NCBI GenBank assembly: GCA_910580195.1
Contig: CAJTWA010000008.1
Coordinates: 1-64,000 of the forward strand
Direction of reading: 5' to 3'
Length of the DNA: 64,000 bases
Source of the DNA: an uncultured Lachnospiraceae bacterium
GTDB taxonomy: Bacteria > Bacillota > Clostridia > Lachnospirales > Lachnospiraceae
The position numbers were made by a program, and so were the translations under genes. How positions within the stretch are numbered: the first letter of the stretch is position 1; each line of letters starts with the position of its first letter. The notes under the pieces are model-generated. The model saw nothing but the letters and a program-made list of their open reading frames with translations, searched no databases and was not told the origin of the DNA. Shown piece after piece: positions 49,314 to 57,763 of the stretch.

Positions 49314-49958
49314 TTAAAAAATTTTTATTTGCCCATCAACCATTGCAAATTCCGCCAGTTCCCCGTCACAAAACCCTGCCGTCCCATTGGTGGCTTCGGT
49401 GATTTCCTGCTTTAATTTCTCCACCTGCCCTGTTGGGATTACAAGCTCCGTCACCACCCGGTCCGTGTAGCTGGTGCCTATGGCTGGCATTTGGTTTTTT
49501 GCAAGGATGTATTGGATTTTCCCAATGCTGTCATAGCCGCAGTCAATTTTCAGGCCCCTGCCCTGTATTTTTTCAATGATGGCGCTGTTCTTAAGCCCTT
49601 CCTGCACGGCTTTCTGGTAGGCGCGCACCAGCCCGCCAGTCCCAAGGAGCGTCCCGCCGAAATACCGGGTCACTACTACTGCGGCGTTGTGGATATCCTC
49701 CTTTAGCAGCACATCCAGCATAGGCCGCCCAGCCGTCCCGGCAGGCTCCCCGTCGTCGCTGCACCGCTGCAGGTTCTGGTTTTCCCCTGCCACAAAGGCA
49801 TAACAGTTGTGGCGGGCGTCCCAATACTGCTTTTTCATCCTCCCAATAAATGCAAGGGCATCCTCTTCAGATTCAATTGTTTCAAATGTTGCGATAAAGC
49901 GGGATTTTTTTTCCACAATCTCGCCGCTCCCGCCCCGGTACAATGTTTTCATCGGCAT
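49314..49958 (-). CDS. YigZ/IMPACT-family protein
   Basis: 214 residues. N-terminal UPF0029 domain with the conserved KKSRFIA, ARHNCYAF, SDDGEPAGTAGRPML and VVTRYFGGTLLGTGGLVRAY; C-terminal DUF1949 domain. The family is linked to translation or stress control (relative of eukaryotic IMPACT), with no fixed biochemical function in bacteria. Start at 49958 or two codons later (MKTLYRG), which has better spacing from AAGGAA. Located between Fe-ADH and the tRNA. Confidence 0.9.
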   Translation of the reverse strand: MPMKTLYRGGSGEIVEKKSRFIATFETIESEEDALAFIGRMKKQYWDARHNCYAFVAGENQNLQRCSDDGEPAGTAGRPMLDVLLKEDIHNAAVVVTRYFGGTLLGTGGLVRAYQKAVQEGLKNSAIIEKIQGRGLKIDCGYDSIGKIQYILAKNQMPAIGTSYTDRVVTELVIPTGQVEKLKQEITEATNGTAGFCDGELAEFAMVDGQIKIF

Positions 49959-49975
49959 ATTTCCTTACCTTTTCT

Positions 49976-50014
49976 AAAAACCGGGGCAACCGCCATAAAG
50001 CGGCAGCCCCGGTT
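49976..50014 (-). terminator. Terminator of the iron alcohol dehydrogenase gene
   Basis: Arms aaaaaccggggc...cgcc and ggcg-like...gccccggttt, a long GC stem, followed by TTTTTAG on the minus strand. Confidence 0.88.
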
Positions 50015-50022
50015 TCCCTTAA

Positions 50023-51204
50023 TTAAAAGTCAACTTCTGTCCCATAATATGTACAGGTGAATAATTTCTCCATGGTAGCCGGGTCAATTTCCCTTGGGTT
50101 GGAGCCTGTGCAGGCATCCCCCACCGCGCGTTCTGCAATGCCGGAAACCTTCTCTTTAAATTCATCCTCATTAATCCCGAAGCCCTTTAAGGTCTTTGGA
50201 ATGTTAAGCCTTACGTTAAAGTCGTCAATCTTCGCGCAGAGGCTGTTGACAAGGGCTTTCTCAGACGTGCCCTCTAAGCCCATCCTGCGTGCGATTTCTG
50301 CATAACGCTTGGATGCAACCGGGTCTTTTGCATTGAATTTGATGACATAGGGCAGGTAGATTGCATTTGCGCACCCATGGGGGATATGGCCGGTGGAAAA
50401 TGCTGCGCCGGTCTTATGCGCCATGGAGTGTACGATGCCAAGAAGCGCATTGGAAAATGCCATCCCTGCAAGGCACTGTGCATAGTGCATCTGTTCCCTT
50501 GCTGCCATATTGCAGTTGTAGGACGCCGGAAGGTAATCCAGTACCATTTCAATGGCCTGCAGCGCAAGCGGGTCGGTAAATGGGCAGTTCAGCGTGGAAA
50601 CATAGGCTTCAATGGCATGTGTCAGCGCATCCATGCCAGTGTATGCAACCTGCTTTGGCGGAAGCCCTGCCACAAGGTCTGGGTCTACGATGGCTACGTC
50701 CGGGGTAATGTTGAAGTCTGCCAGCGGGTATTTTACCCCTGTCTGGTAATTGGTGATAACGGAAAAAGCGGTCACTTCCGTTGCTGTCCCGGAGGTTGTG
50801 GGGATTGCGCAGAATTTTGCCTTCTGGCGCAGTTCCGGGAAGTTAAAGGGGATGCACAAATCTTCAAAGGTGGTGTCTGGGTACTCATAAAATGCCCACA
50901 TTGCCTTTGCTGCGTCAATGGGGGAGCCGCCGCCCATGGAAACAATCCAGTCCGGCTGGAACTTCCGCATTGCTTCTGCGCCCTTCATGACAGTTTCTAC
51001 GGATGGGTCTGGCTCTACGCCTTCAAATACTTCTACTTCCATCCCTGCTTCTTTTAAGTAGCTTACGGCTTTGTCAAGGAAGCCTTGGCGCTTCATGGAG
51101 CCGCCGCCTACTACGAGGATGGCTTTGTTCCCCTTTAAGTTCTTGAGTTCCTCCAAGCAGCCTTGGCCGTGGTATACGTCCCTTGGTAATGTAAATCTCG
51201 CCAT
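50023..51204 (-). CDS. Iron-containing alcohol dehydrogenase
   Basis: NAD(P)-dependent group III dehydrogenase, probably reducing an aldehyde to an alcohol in fermentation. NAD site VSMGGGSPIDAAKA, TTSGTATEVT, and metal ligands in DALTHAIEAY, GIVHSMAHKTGA and HIPHGCANAI. 393 residues. Resembles the butanol dehydrogenase/YqhD-AdhB style; substrate cannot be told. Strong promoter and own terminator. Confidence 0.93.
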   Translation of the reverse strand: MARFTLPRDVYHGQGCLEELKNLKGNKAILVVGGGSMKRQGFLDKAVSYLKEAGMEVEVFEGVEPDPSVETVMKGAEAMRKFQPDWIVSMGGGSPIDAAKAMWAFYEYPDTTFEDLCIPFNFPELRQKAKFCAIPTTSGTATEVTAFSVITNYQTGVKYPLADFNITPDVAIVDPDLVAGLPPKQVAYTGMDALTHAIEAYVSTLNCPFTDPLALQAIEMVLDYLPASYNCNMAAREQMHYAQCLAGMAFSNALLGIVHSMAHKTGAAFSTGHIPHGCANAIYLPYVIKFNAKDPVASKRYAEIARRMGLEGTSEKALVNSLCAKIDDFNVRLNIPKTLKGFGINEDEFKEKVSGIAERAVGDACTGSNPREIDPATMEKLFTCTYYGTEVDF

Positions 51205-51233
51205 AGTAATCTTCTCCTTTGCTTTTTCTTCTT

Positions 51234-51262
51234 ATTATAGCATTGTGAAGGGGAGTTTTCAA
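51234..51262 (-). promoter_or_regulatory. Promoter of the iron alcohol dehydrogenase gene
   Basis: TTGAAA (51257-51262), 17 bases, TATAAT (51234-51239) on the minus strand, about 30 bases before the start. Confidence 0.8.
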
Positions 51263-51375
51263 TTGGAAAAGTGGGATTCTTCGCAACTTGTAAAGAAGGC
51301 AGGAATTTTAATCCCGAAAGATACAGGTTTTCAATACTTCTCCCCCTACATAACATTTTAAGGCTGCCGCAGATG

Positions 51376-51657
51376 CTATTTTACACTGCACAAGCTGCCA
51401 GAAAGCTGCTCTACTTCTACGGTACTAAGGCCTGTATCTTCCGCGATTTCCTGTACCGTCATTTTTCCCCTTTTCAACATCCTGAGCGCTGTTTCCCTCT
51501 GGTTTTGGCTAATCCCTTGGCTAATCCCCTGGCTAATCCCTTGGCTAATCCCTTGGCTAATCCCCTGATTCAAAATAGTCCTTGCGCTTGTTTCAATCAA
51601 TGCTCCGCTCATCATATCACCTACGCCCTTCTGCACATACCGCCTAATATAAGTTGA
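51376..51657 (-). pseudogene. C-terminal remnant of a second Rpn-family nuclease gene
   Basis: Minus-strand frame reads TYIRRYVQKGVGDMMSGALIETSARTI... then five GISQ repeats, then NQRETALRMLKRGKMTVQEIAEDTGLSTVEVEQL. The tail is typical of Rpn/PD-(D/E)XK transposase-like proteins; the catalytic N-terminus is missing and no start with a ribosome site exists. It overlaps the last 14 bases of the DUF2142 gene, so the insertion or deletion joint lies at that stop. Confidence 0.72.
51505..51564. repeat. 12-base tandem repeat, five copies (codes GISQ)
   Basis: ttggctaatccc five times with one T/C change in one copy. Lies inside the Rpn remnant and codes for (GISQ)5 on the minus strand. Confidence 0.95.
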
Positions 51658-53215
51658 TGGCATACACCCACACTGCATGGATGGAAACAAAAGCACAGAC
51701 CGCCAGCACAATGCCATTATAATACTCCCTCTTTACCCTTATCTTCACCTTGCCCCGCAGCCGGCCCATCATCTTCCCGCTTCCCAAAGAATACAGCACC
51801 GGGAACATCAGCGGCGCAATATAACGGTACTGGCATCCCTCAATCTTATTGCTACCCACCGCCGTAATAGCAACATACATAGAAGTTACCACCAGGCACA
51901 CGATGCCGAAGGACAGGACATACGTTGCAACCCTTGGAGCCAAGGCAATCCCTGCGTCATACTCATTCTTATCCGTAAAGGCCGCTACTGCCACTGTCAC
52001 CACCATCAAAGATGAAAATACGGTAGGCTCAAGATCCGTAAGGTACTGCAAATGGGAGAAATACCGGTTCGCAGATTTCAGGGACAGGTAATCCCACAGG
52101 AACCCCAATAATGTCTTTGTGTATTCCAAAGGGTGGGAAAAAATATAAGAAACCTGCCCCAAGGAATCTACCCCCGCCCCGCCCCGGGCATCTTGGATGG
52201 AACCCGGCGCAACAAACATCAGGGCCACTTTCGCGCCTACAGCGGCAACCACGCACACCGCAGCAACTACCATAATCTTTTTCTGCAATGGGCTTACAAA
52301 TTTTTCCTCCGGCAAAAACAAGGCCAGCAGCACCAGCGGGATATACAGCATCTTCGGCCCTACGCCGATAAAAAACGCAAGCAGCATACAAACCCATTCC
52401 CAGACAGACATCTTTTTCTCCGGCTGCTGCAACTCCCCGAAAAAGCAGCAGGTGCCATATAAGAGCCATGCCGTAATCCAGTGGTCGTAAGAATAAGAAG
52501 AGGCCATAAAGATGTTAAATGGGATTAAAGCCACGGCTGCCGCCAGAATCTTGCCGGACTTTAATTTACGGATAGAAAGGAATACTAAAATGGCATAAAA
52601 CAGCATACTAAACCAGCGCCCCGCCATAAATGCCATATGGTAAGGCAAGCCCATCAGCCGCCCCAGCCAGAGCCCGAACCCGGCTGGCATATAACAGAGG
52701 TTCCTGTAGCGGGGCCAGTACCTTCCCGGCAGTGTTTTTTCCTTCTGGTGGTACAATTCATCTATTTTCTGGTAAGTTTCTTTCTGGCTCTTTCTGTCAT
52801 AATTTTTATGTTCCAGCGCCGTTTCCAAGAAGCAGTCCTTATCGGCATAATAGTATTCCGCCTTCATTACATCAGGGTTTAGGAGATGGGACATGGCCAT
52901 GGAACAGTTGTAATGCCATTCATCATCCCAAGAAATCCCCGTGCTGGCAGGGACCGCCAAGGCATACAAGGTACCCACGCTTAAAGTCACCACAAGGGCC
53001 GCTACCTCCGCCTTCCTGGCAACAATATCCCGGAAACATGCCCAACATGCCAAAAGCTCCAGCGCCACAAAAATGCCCAGGTACCTTCCCCAGTAAAAAC
53101 TGTCTTTCCCATAGAAGAAAAAGGCAAGCACCCGTTCCATCCCAAACGCCGCTACTGCCGCGGCCGCAAGAACCGCAGCCAATTTCCTGAAATCTTTATT
53201 GATGGCCCATTTCAT
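51644..53215 (-). CDS. DUF2142-family polytopic membrane protein
   Basis: 523 residues, about eleven membrane helices. An extracellular loop after helix 3 carries ISWDDEWHYNCSMAMSHLL and PGRYWPRYRNLCYMPAGFGLWLGRLMG, the layout of DUF2142 proteins, which resemble lipid-linked glycosyltransferases of the GT-C kind. It closes the polysaccharide cluster, 42 bases after the methyltransferase-kinase gene, so it may attach or modify sugars outside the membrane. The catalytic role is inferred. Confidence 0.83.
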   Translation of the reverse strand: MKWAINKDFRKLAAVLAAAAVAAFGMERVLAFFFYGKDSFYWGRYLGIFVALELLACWACFRDIVARKAEVAALVVTLSVGTLYALAVPASTGISWDDEWHYNCSMAMSHLLNPDVMKAEYYYADKDCFLETALEHKNYDRKSQKETYQKIDELYHQKEKTLPGRYWPRYRNLCYMPAGFGLWLGRLMGLPYHMAFMAGRWFSMLFYAILVFLSIRKLKSGKILAAAVALIPFNIFMASSYSYDHWITAWLLYGTCCFFGELQQPEKKMSVWEWVCMLLAFFIGVGPKMLYIPLVLLALFLPEEKFVSPLQKKIMVVAAVCVVAAVGAKVALMFVAPGSIQDARGGAGVDSLGQVSYIFSHPLEYTKTLLGFLWDYLSLKSANRYFSHLQYLTDLEPTVFSSLMVVTVAVAAFTDKNEYDAGIALAPRVATYVLSFGIVCLVVTSMYVAITAVGSNKIEGCQYRYIAPLMFPVLYSLGSGKMMGRLRGKVKIRVKREYYNGIVLAVCAFVSIHAVWVYAINLY

Positions 53216-53257
53216 CTGACTTTTCTCCTTTAATAAAAAACGGATGCCCCTATGCCC

Positions 53258-55501
53258 TTACCGATTCAGCAGCCGCCTGATCCTGCCTCTTATCCCTTCT
53301 GGTTCTGGCTCCGGCTCTGGTTCCGGCTCCGGCTCTACATACAGCTTCTCCATCAGCAAATCAGCCGTTTTCCCTTCCAAAATGCTGATTTTATAAGAAA
53401 CTTCTATCTGCCGTTTCCCTTCTGGGATTTCCCCAATAATGATTTTGGGGTCTGTGCCGTCAAACAGAAAACAGCCTTCGTCAATTTCAAGCCCCGTCGT
53501 CCCATACTCTGCTGCAGAGCCGTCTTCCCACGTAAGCGTTACGTCCCTTATGATACAGGAACTGAACGCCGGGTCAACCGAAACTGCCTTTGTCCCCTTC
53601 GGCAAAGGGATTTTGCAGCACATATGGTCTTGGAAAATCTGGTCGATATAGTAAGAATCCTCCTCTCTGGCTCCCTCCCCCATATCCAGATATACCTGCA
53701 TCCGCCTGCGCTCTGCCTCCTGCATGATTCCCCGCATGGGAAAGGCCGCCTTGCCCATGGAAGTGTAAAGGCCGGATAAGGAAACATAGCCCCCGCTGAT
53801 ATACTTCTGGAAATTCCGTTCCATCTCCGCATAAACCCACTGCAGTTCCTTGCTGATGCCAAAGTACTGGTAAAATTCACAGAAGCCATTCCCTTCTTCC
53901 TCTGCTTCGGGCCCCACATAGCCATCCTTTGGGTGCAGCTTTGCATATTCCCTTACATATTCCCCTAAGATTCCCCGGCTGGAGGCGCCTTCCAGATAAT
54001 AATGGAGGGCACGGTAGACGATAAATCCCACAGGCACGGGGAAGAAAAAGGTCCATTCATAATCCAGCACATGGTATTTCCCCTCCCCAGCCAACAAAAG
54101 GTTGGAAAAAATCATGTCAATATCTGCAATTTTCACCGCCGGGGCCTTGTCTGGAAGTTCCACCTCCCCAAACACCTGCCGGAACCCTTCCGTAACTTGG
54201 AACTTCTCCGTAGGGGCGGCATGGGAAATGCTATCCACTGCCTTTTGGATATTGCCCATCACCTGCGCTAGCTTTTTCTCCTCCAGCAGCCCGTCCAAAA
54301 CTTCTTCCAGCGTAACGCCATTTAAATATTCAAAGAAAACCTTATCCCCTTCTAACCTGCACTGGTTCACTTGGAAAATCCCTTTTTCGTCCCAAAGCGC
54401 CCCCAGCATTTCAGCTGCCTCTGCAATTTTAGAAATATGCGCCTTCCCTTCCCCATACTCTGCCATTTTATAAATCTGGCGGCCTTCTGCCTGTGATTTA
54501 GCAATATGGGTCTGGATGGCAAATTTAGGCGCGCGCCCATTGGAATACTTTGCATACAGCACTTCTTCCTGCGCCTCTTTGGCCGGCCCCTTCCTGATTT
54601 CTACAAAAAAGGAATTGGCATACAGCCCAAACAGCCCGTCTTCTAAGATTTCGTCAAACACCCGCCCCTCGTCCATAAGGGCTAAGCGGGAACGGTCAAA
54701 ATTGCAGAAGTTCCCTGCCAGCCCTCCCTTTTTGGGAAGATGCCCATCCGAATAGATTGCCAGCGGAATCTTATAATCGGGATGGGGATAGTAAAACCGG
54801 TAATCGTGATACCCGCACTCCTCCAAAATCCGCACCAGTTCCGGTTTCGTAAAGGTACGCACCCCGTCGGCGAGAGGATATCCTTCAATCCCTTCAAACA
54901 TCCTGCCTACATGGTCCTCTGTGCAGCCTGCCCAGTATTTCAGCCCAAATTTATTCTCAATGGCAAGGAGCAGCTTCCCCCCGGGCTTAATATGGTCCAT
55001 CACGGCAGACAGGAATTCATGGTAGGGCCGTTCCCCGCCAATATACCCCTGCCCATACTCAAAGACGCCAATGAGGGTGGCATAGTCAAAATCCTTCTCC
55101 AAGCCCTTCTCAATATCCTGAAAATTCCCGACATAGATTTTAATATTGTCCCGCTTCTGGTTGCGCAATGCATTGATTGTGCTGCGCCTTTTGGAAAGGT
55201 CAATGCAAGTGACAGAACCTGCCTTGGCAGCCAATGCGCCCGTAACCGCCCCGCAGCCAGAGCCCACCTCCAGAATCTTCGCCCCCTCCCCAAAGGGATA
55301 CCAAGATAAAATATTCCCGCGCTCATGGGCCATATGGTACATCACCGCCCATTCCCGCTCTTTTACAATGGCTTTGTGGTAGTCGCCGTCCCCATATTCC
55401 TCCGCCAGCTCCAAAAGCCGTTCCTCTACAGCCCCATCGCTGTATAAATCTTCTCCCGGATAATACGTTTCATCCAAACAAACATTCCCAATCTTCTGCA
55501 T
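53258..55501 (-). CDS. Fused SAM methyltransferase and kinase-like protein (WbdD-like chain terminator candidate)
   Basis: 747 residues. Methyltransferase domain at about 40-230: motif I ILEVGSGCGAVTG (77-89) and acidic D101. Kinase-like domain at about 315-560: Lys in RQIYK (K345), catalytic loop DMIFSN with D462 and N467, metal Asp in VLDYEW (D480), the pattern of APH/WbdD-type small kinases. Then a helical part, a beta-rich region (about 610-720), an EPEPEP run (723-735) and a basic amphipathic tail IRGRIRRLLNR. WbdD of E. coli O8/O9a, which caps O-antigen chains with phosphate and methyl, has the same first two domains in this order. It lies directly after wzt- and wzm-like genes. Function is inferred from domains and context. 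Confidence 0.75.
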   Translation of the reverse strand: MQKIGNVCLDETYYPGEDLYSDGAVEERLLELAEEYGDGDYHKAIVKEREWAVMYHMAHERGNILSWYPFGEGAKILEVGSGCGAVTGALAAKAGSVTCIDLSKRRSTINALRNQKRDNIKIYVGNFQDIEKGLEKDFDYATLIGVFEYGQGYIGGERPYHEFLSAVMDHIKPGGKLLLAIENKFGLKYWAGCTEDHVGRMFEGIEGYPLADGVRTFTKPELVRILEECGYHDYRFYYPHPDYKIPLAIYSDGHLPKKGGLAGNFCNFDRSRLALMDEGRVFDEILEDGLFGLYANSFFVEIRKGPAKEAQEEVLYAKYSNGRAPKFAIQTHIAKSQAEGRQIYKMAEYGEGKAHISKIAEAAEMLGALWDEKGIFQVNQCRLEGDKVFFEYLNGVTLEEVLDGLLEEKKLAQVMGNIQKAVDSISHAAPTEKFQVTEGFRQVFGEVELPDKAPAVKIADIDMIFSNLLLAGEGKYHVLDYEWTFFFPVPVGFIVYRALHYYLEGASSRGILGEYVREYAKLHPKDGYVGPEAEEEGNGFCEFYQYFGISKELQWVYAEMERNFQKYISGGYVSLSGLYTSMGKAAFPMRGIMQEAERRRMQVYLDMGEGAREEDSYYIDQIFQDHMCCKIPLPKGTKAVSVDPAFSSCIIRDVTLTWEDGSAAEYGTTGLEIDEGCFLFDGTDPKIIIGEIPEGKRQIEVSYKISILEGKTADLLMEKLYVEPEPEPEPEPEPEGIRGRIRRLLNR

Positions 55502-55550
55502 AATTCCCTTCCCCTTCTTATATTTCCCACGGACGCCCTATGCTCCCTTG

Positions 55551-56834
55551 TCATGCGCCGCTTTCCACGGACACCGTAGATTCCATATCAAAAAAGCCAA
55601 CGGTATTCTTATGGGAAATTACTGTCAGGCTGCACACGTCATACAGGCGGTGATGCACCTGAAAGGTTTCATGCTCATACCCTGTGCATCCCAAGGACAG
55701 CAAATATTCCCCGCCTTGAAGGACCATGCGCTGGGTAAATGCAACGCTCTGCACATCCCCGGCCTTCCTCGGTTCCACGCCCTCGTTTTCAAACATGGTA
55801 TTCGTCCCGGTAATCTCAATGCCCATCAAGTTTTTAAAGGTAAATGCAAACACAGGCTCCGCCACATCTTCTGCAAATTCCACCTTCAGCTTCACCGTAA
55901 ATGGATCGCCTTTCTCAATGATATTTGTCACTTTCCCGGTCTTGTCCATGATGGCAAAGTCCACAATCTCTGCTTTTTTATCGCCATACTCCAAGGTATC
56001 TGGGTTCAGCGGCAGTTTTTCCCGCCATTTGCCGCTGCCTGCCCCAGCCTCCCACAAAGAGGCATGTTCCCTGCAGTCTGCCTCTTCCTGTTCCACCAAA
56101 GCCATTTTATAACGGTCTACGGCCTCTTTCGGGGTGCCTTCCATGATTTTCTTCCCTTTATTCAGAAGGACTGCCCTGTCACAGTACTTGGTGATGCTGC
56201 CCAAATCATGGCTGACGAATAAAATCGTCTTCCCCTGCCTCTTGAATTCCTCAAATTTACGGTAGCATTTTGCCTGAAAAAATACATCCCCTACCGACAA
56301 TGCCTCATCTACAATTAAAATCTCCGGCTCAATATTGATTGCCACCGCAAAGGCCAGGCGCACAAACATACCGCTGGAATACGTCTTTACCGGCTGGTAC
56401 ACAAAATCCCCGATATCCGCAAACCCCAAGATATCATCCATTTTTTGCTCAATCTCCTGCCGGCTGAATCCCATCATGTTTCCCTGCAGGTAAACATTCT
56501 CAACCCCTGTATATTCCATGTTGAACCCGGCCCCAAGCTCCAGCAGCGCGGAAATCCTCCCGTCCACTTCCACTTCTCCCCCGGTCTGGCGGATGACTCC
56601 TGTAATAATCTTCAGGAGGGTAGATTTGCCGGAACCATTTGTCCCAATAATGCCGACAGTTTCCCCTCTTTGGATCTCCAATGTGATATCATGCAGCGCC
56701 GCATGTTCCCGGTAATTTTTCCCCCTTGTAAGCCCTAATGCATCTTTCAGGCGGGCAGCCGGCGAATCGTATAATTTATAAACTTTGCTGACATTTGTCA
56801 CCTTAATCGCTACTTTTTGCATATTTTTCTCCAT
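55551..56834 (-). CDS. wzt: Polysaccharide ABC exporter ATPase with C-terminal Wzt-like domain
   Basis: ATPase of the exporter. Walker A GTNGSGKST, signature TYSSGMFVRLAFA, Walker B ILIVDEALSVGD, switch His VSHD within the first 250 residues. Residues 285-427 form an added beta-sandwich like the Wzt C-terminal domain (DFAIMDKTGKVTNIIEKGDPFTVKLKVEF...) that in E. coli O9a reads the capped chain end. Pairs with the permease encoded just upstream. 427 residues; TagH-type ATPases lack this domain or have a different one. Confidence 0.9.
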   Translation of the reverse strand: MEKNMQKVAIKVTNVSKVYKLYDSPAARLKDALGLTRGKNYREHAALHDITLEIQRGETVGIIGTNGSGKSTLLKIITGVIRQTGGEVEVDGRISALLELGAGFNMEYTGVENVYLQGNMMGFSRQEIEQKMDDILGFADIGDFVYQPVKTYSSGMFVRLAFAVAINIEPEILIVDEALSVGDVFFQAKCYRKFEEFKRQGKTILFVSHDLGSITKYCDRAVLLNKGKKIMEGTPKEAVDRYKMALVEQEEADCREHASLWEAGAGSGKWREKLPLNPDTLEYGDKKAEIVDFAIMDKTGKVTNIIEKGDPFTVKLKVEFAEDVAEPVFAFTFKNLMGIEITGTNTMFENEGVEPRKAGDVQSVAFTQRMVLQGGEYLLSLGCTGYEHETFQVHHRLYDVCSLTVISHKNTVGFFDMESTVSVESGA

Positions 56835-56855
56835 CTGCTGAAATCTCCTTGCCTT

Positions 56856-57683
56856 TTATAACACATCTGCAAAATGCACTTTCAGGCGCTTAAATACTGT
56901 AACGCCTAACAGGCAGGTTAAGGCTGTGAACCCCCAAAAATAAAGCGTCATCTCCGGATGCTCCCAAAACCATACTTTATCAATGAAGGCTTCCCGGTAG
57001 CCCATGACAATATAATAAAGAGGGTTGCATTTTAAAATTACCATGGCAGCATCTGGGATCCTTGCCCGCATGTCATTCAGGTTCCACATAATCGGCGTCA
57101 TCCACACCCCAATCTGGAGGGCAATCCCCACAATCTGGCGCACGTCCGGGAAAAATACGGACACTGCGCTGGTAAAGTAGGCAATCCCCAGCGCAAGGAC
57201 CAATACCCCCAGGCTGTAATAAACTGCCTGCAAAATATACAAATCCGGCGCATACCCAAACAGCAGGAACAGCACCACCGTGAATCCGATAAAGAAAATA
57301 TGCACAAAAATGCACGATATCGCTTTCACTACCGGGAGGATGTCAATATTGAACACAACCTTTTTCACCAAATAATTATATTCCACAAGGGACACCATCC
57401 CCGCACTGACGCAGTCAGAAAAGAAAAACCACGGCACAATGCCAGACACCAGCCACAGCACATAGGGCAGGGGCAGCTCCCCGCGGATGGACGCCCGCGC
57501 CCCCATTGCCTTGTCAAACACAAACCAATAAATGAACACCGTAACAACCGGCTGCACGAAAGCCCAGATAATCCCTAAGTATGCGCCTGCAAATTTGGTC
57601 TTAAAATCATTCTTTGCCAAATTTTTTATCATGCTGCGGTTTTCTATGATTTCTAAAATAATATTCTTCGATTTCCCATTCAT
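56856..57683 (-). CDS. wzm: Polysaccharide ABC exporter permease
   Basis: Membrane part of the exporter. 275 residues with six membrane helices, ABC-2 type: NDFKTKFAGAYLGIIWAFVQPVVTVFIYW at the start and FFPDVRQIVGIALQIGVWMTPIMWNL in the later half are hallmarks of Wzm/TagG proteins. Exports lipid-linked polymer across the membrane. 21 bases before the ATPase gene. Confidence 0.92.
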   Translation of the reverse strand: MNGKSKNIILEIIENRSMIKNLAKNDFKTKFAGAYLGIIWAFVQPVVTVFIYWFVFDKAMGARASIRGELPLPYVLWLVSGIVPWFFFSDCVSAGMVSLVEYNYLVKKVVFNIDILPVVKAISCIFVHIFFIGFTVVLFLLFGYAPDLYILQAVYYSLGVLVLALGIAYFTSAVSVFFPDVRQIVGIALQIGVWMTPIMWNLNDMRARIPDAAMVILKCNPLYYIVMGYREAFIDKVWFWEHPEMTLYFWGFTALTCLLGVTVFKRLKVHFADVL

Positions 57684-57732
57684 CTGCCAACCATGTCCCT
57701 TTTCTTATTTCTTATTATTGTGATGCATGCCC

Positions 57733-57757
57733 TAAAATAATGCCGGCACATTATTTA
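57733..57757 (-). terminator. Weak AT-rich hairpin between glycosyltransferase and permease
   Basis: Arms aaaataatg and cattattt; followed by few T. May act as an attenuator inside the cluster rather than a full stop. Confidence 0.35.
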
Positions 57758-57763
57758 GTTCCT

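Noticed and set aside
51505..51564. CRISPR-like or satellite array
   Set aside because: 12-base in-frame coding repeat (GISQ) within an Rpn-type tail.
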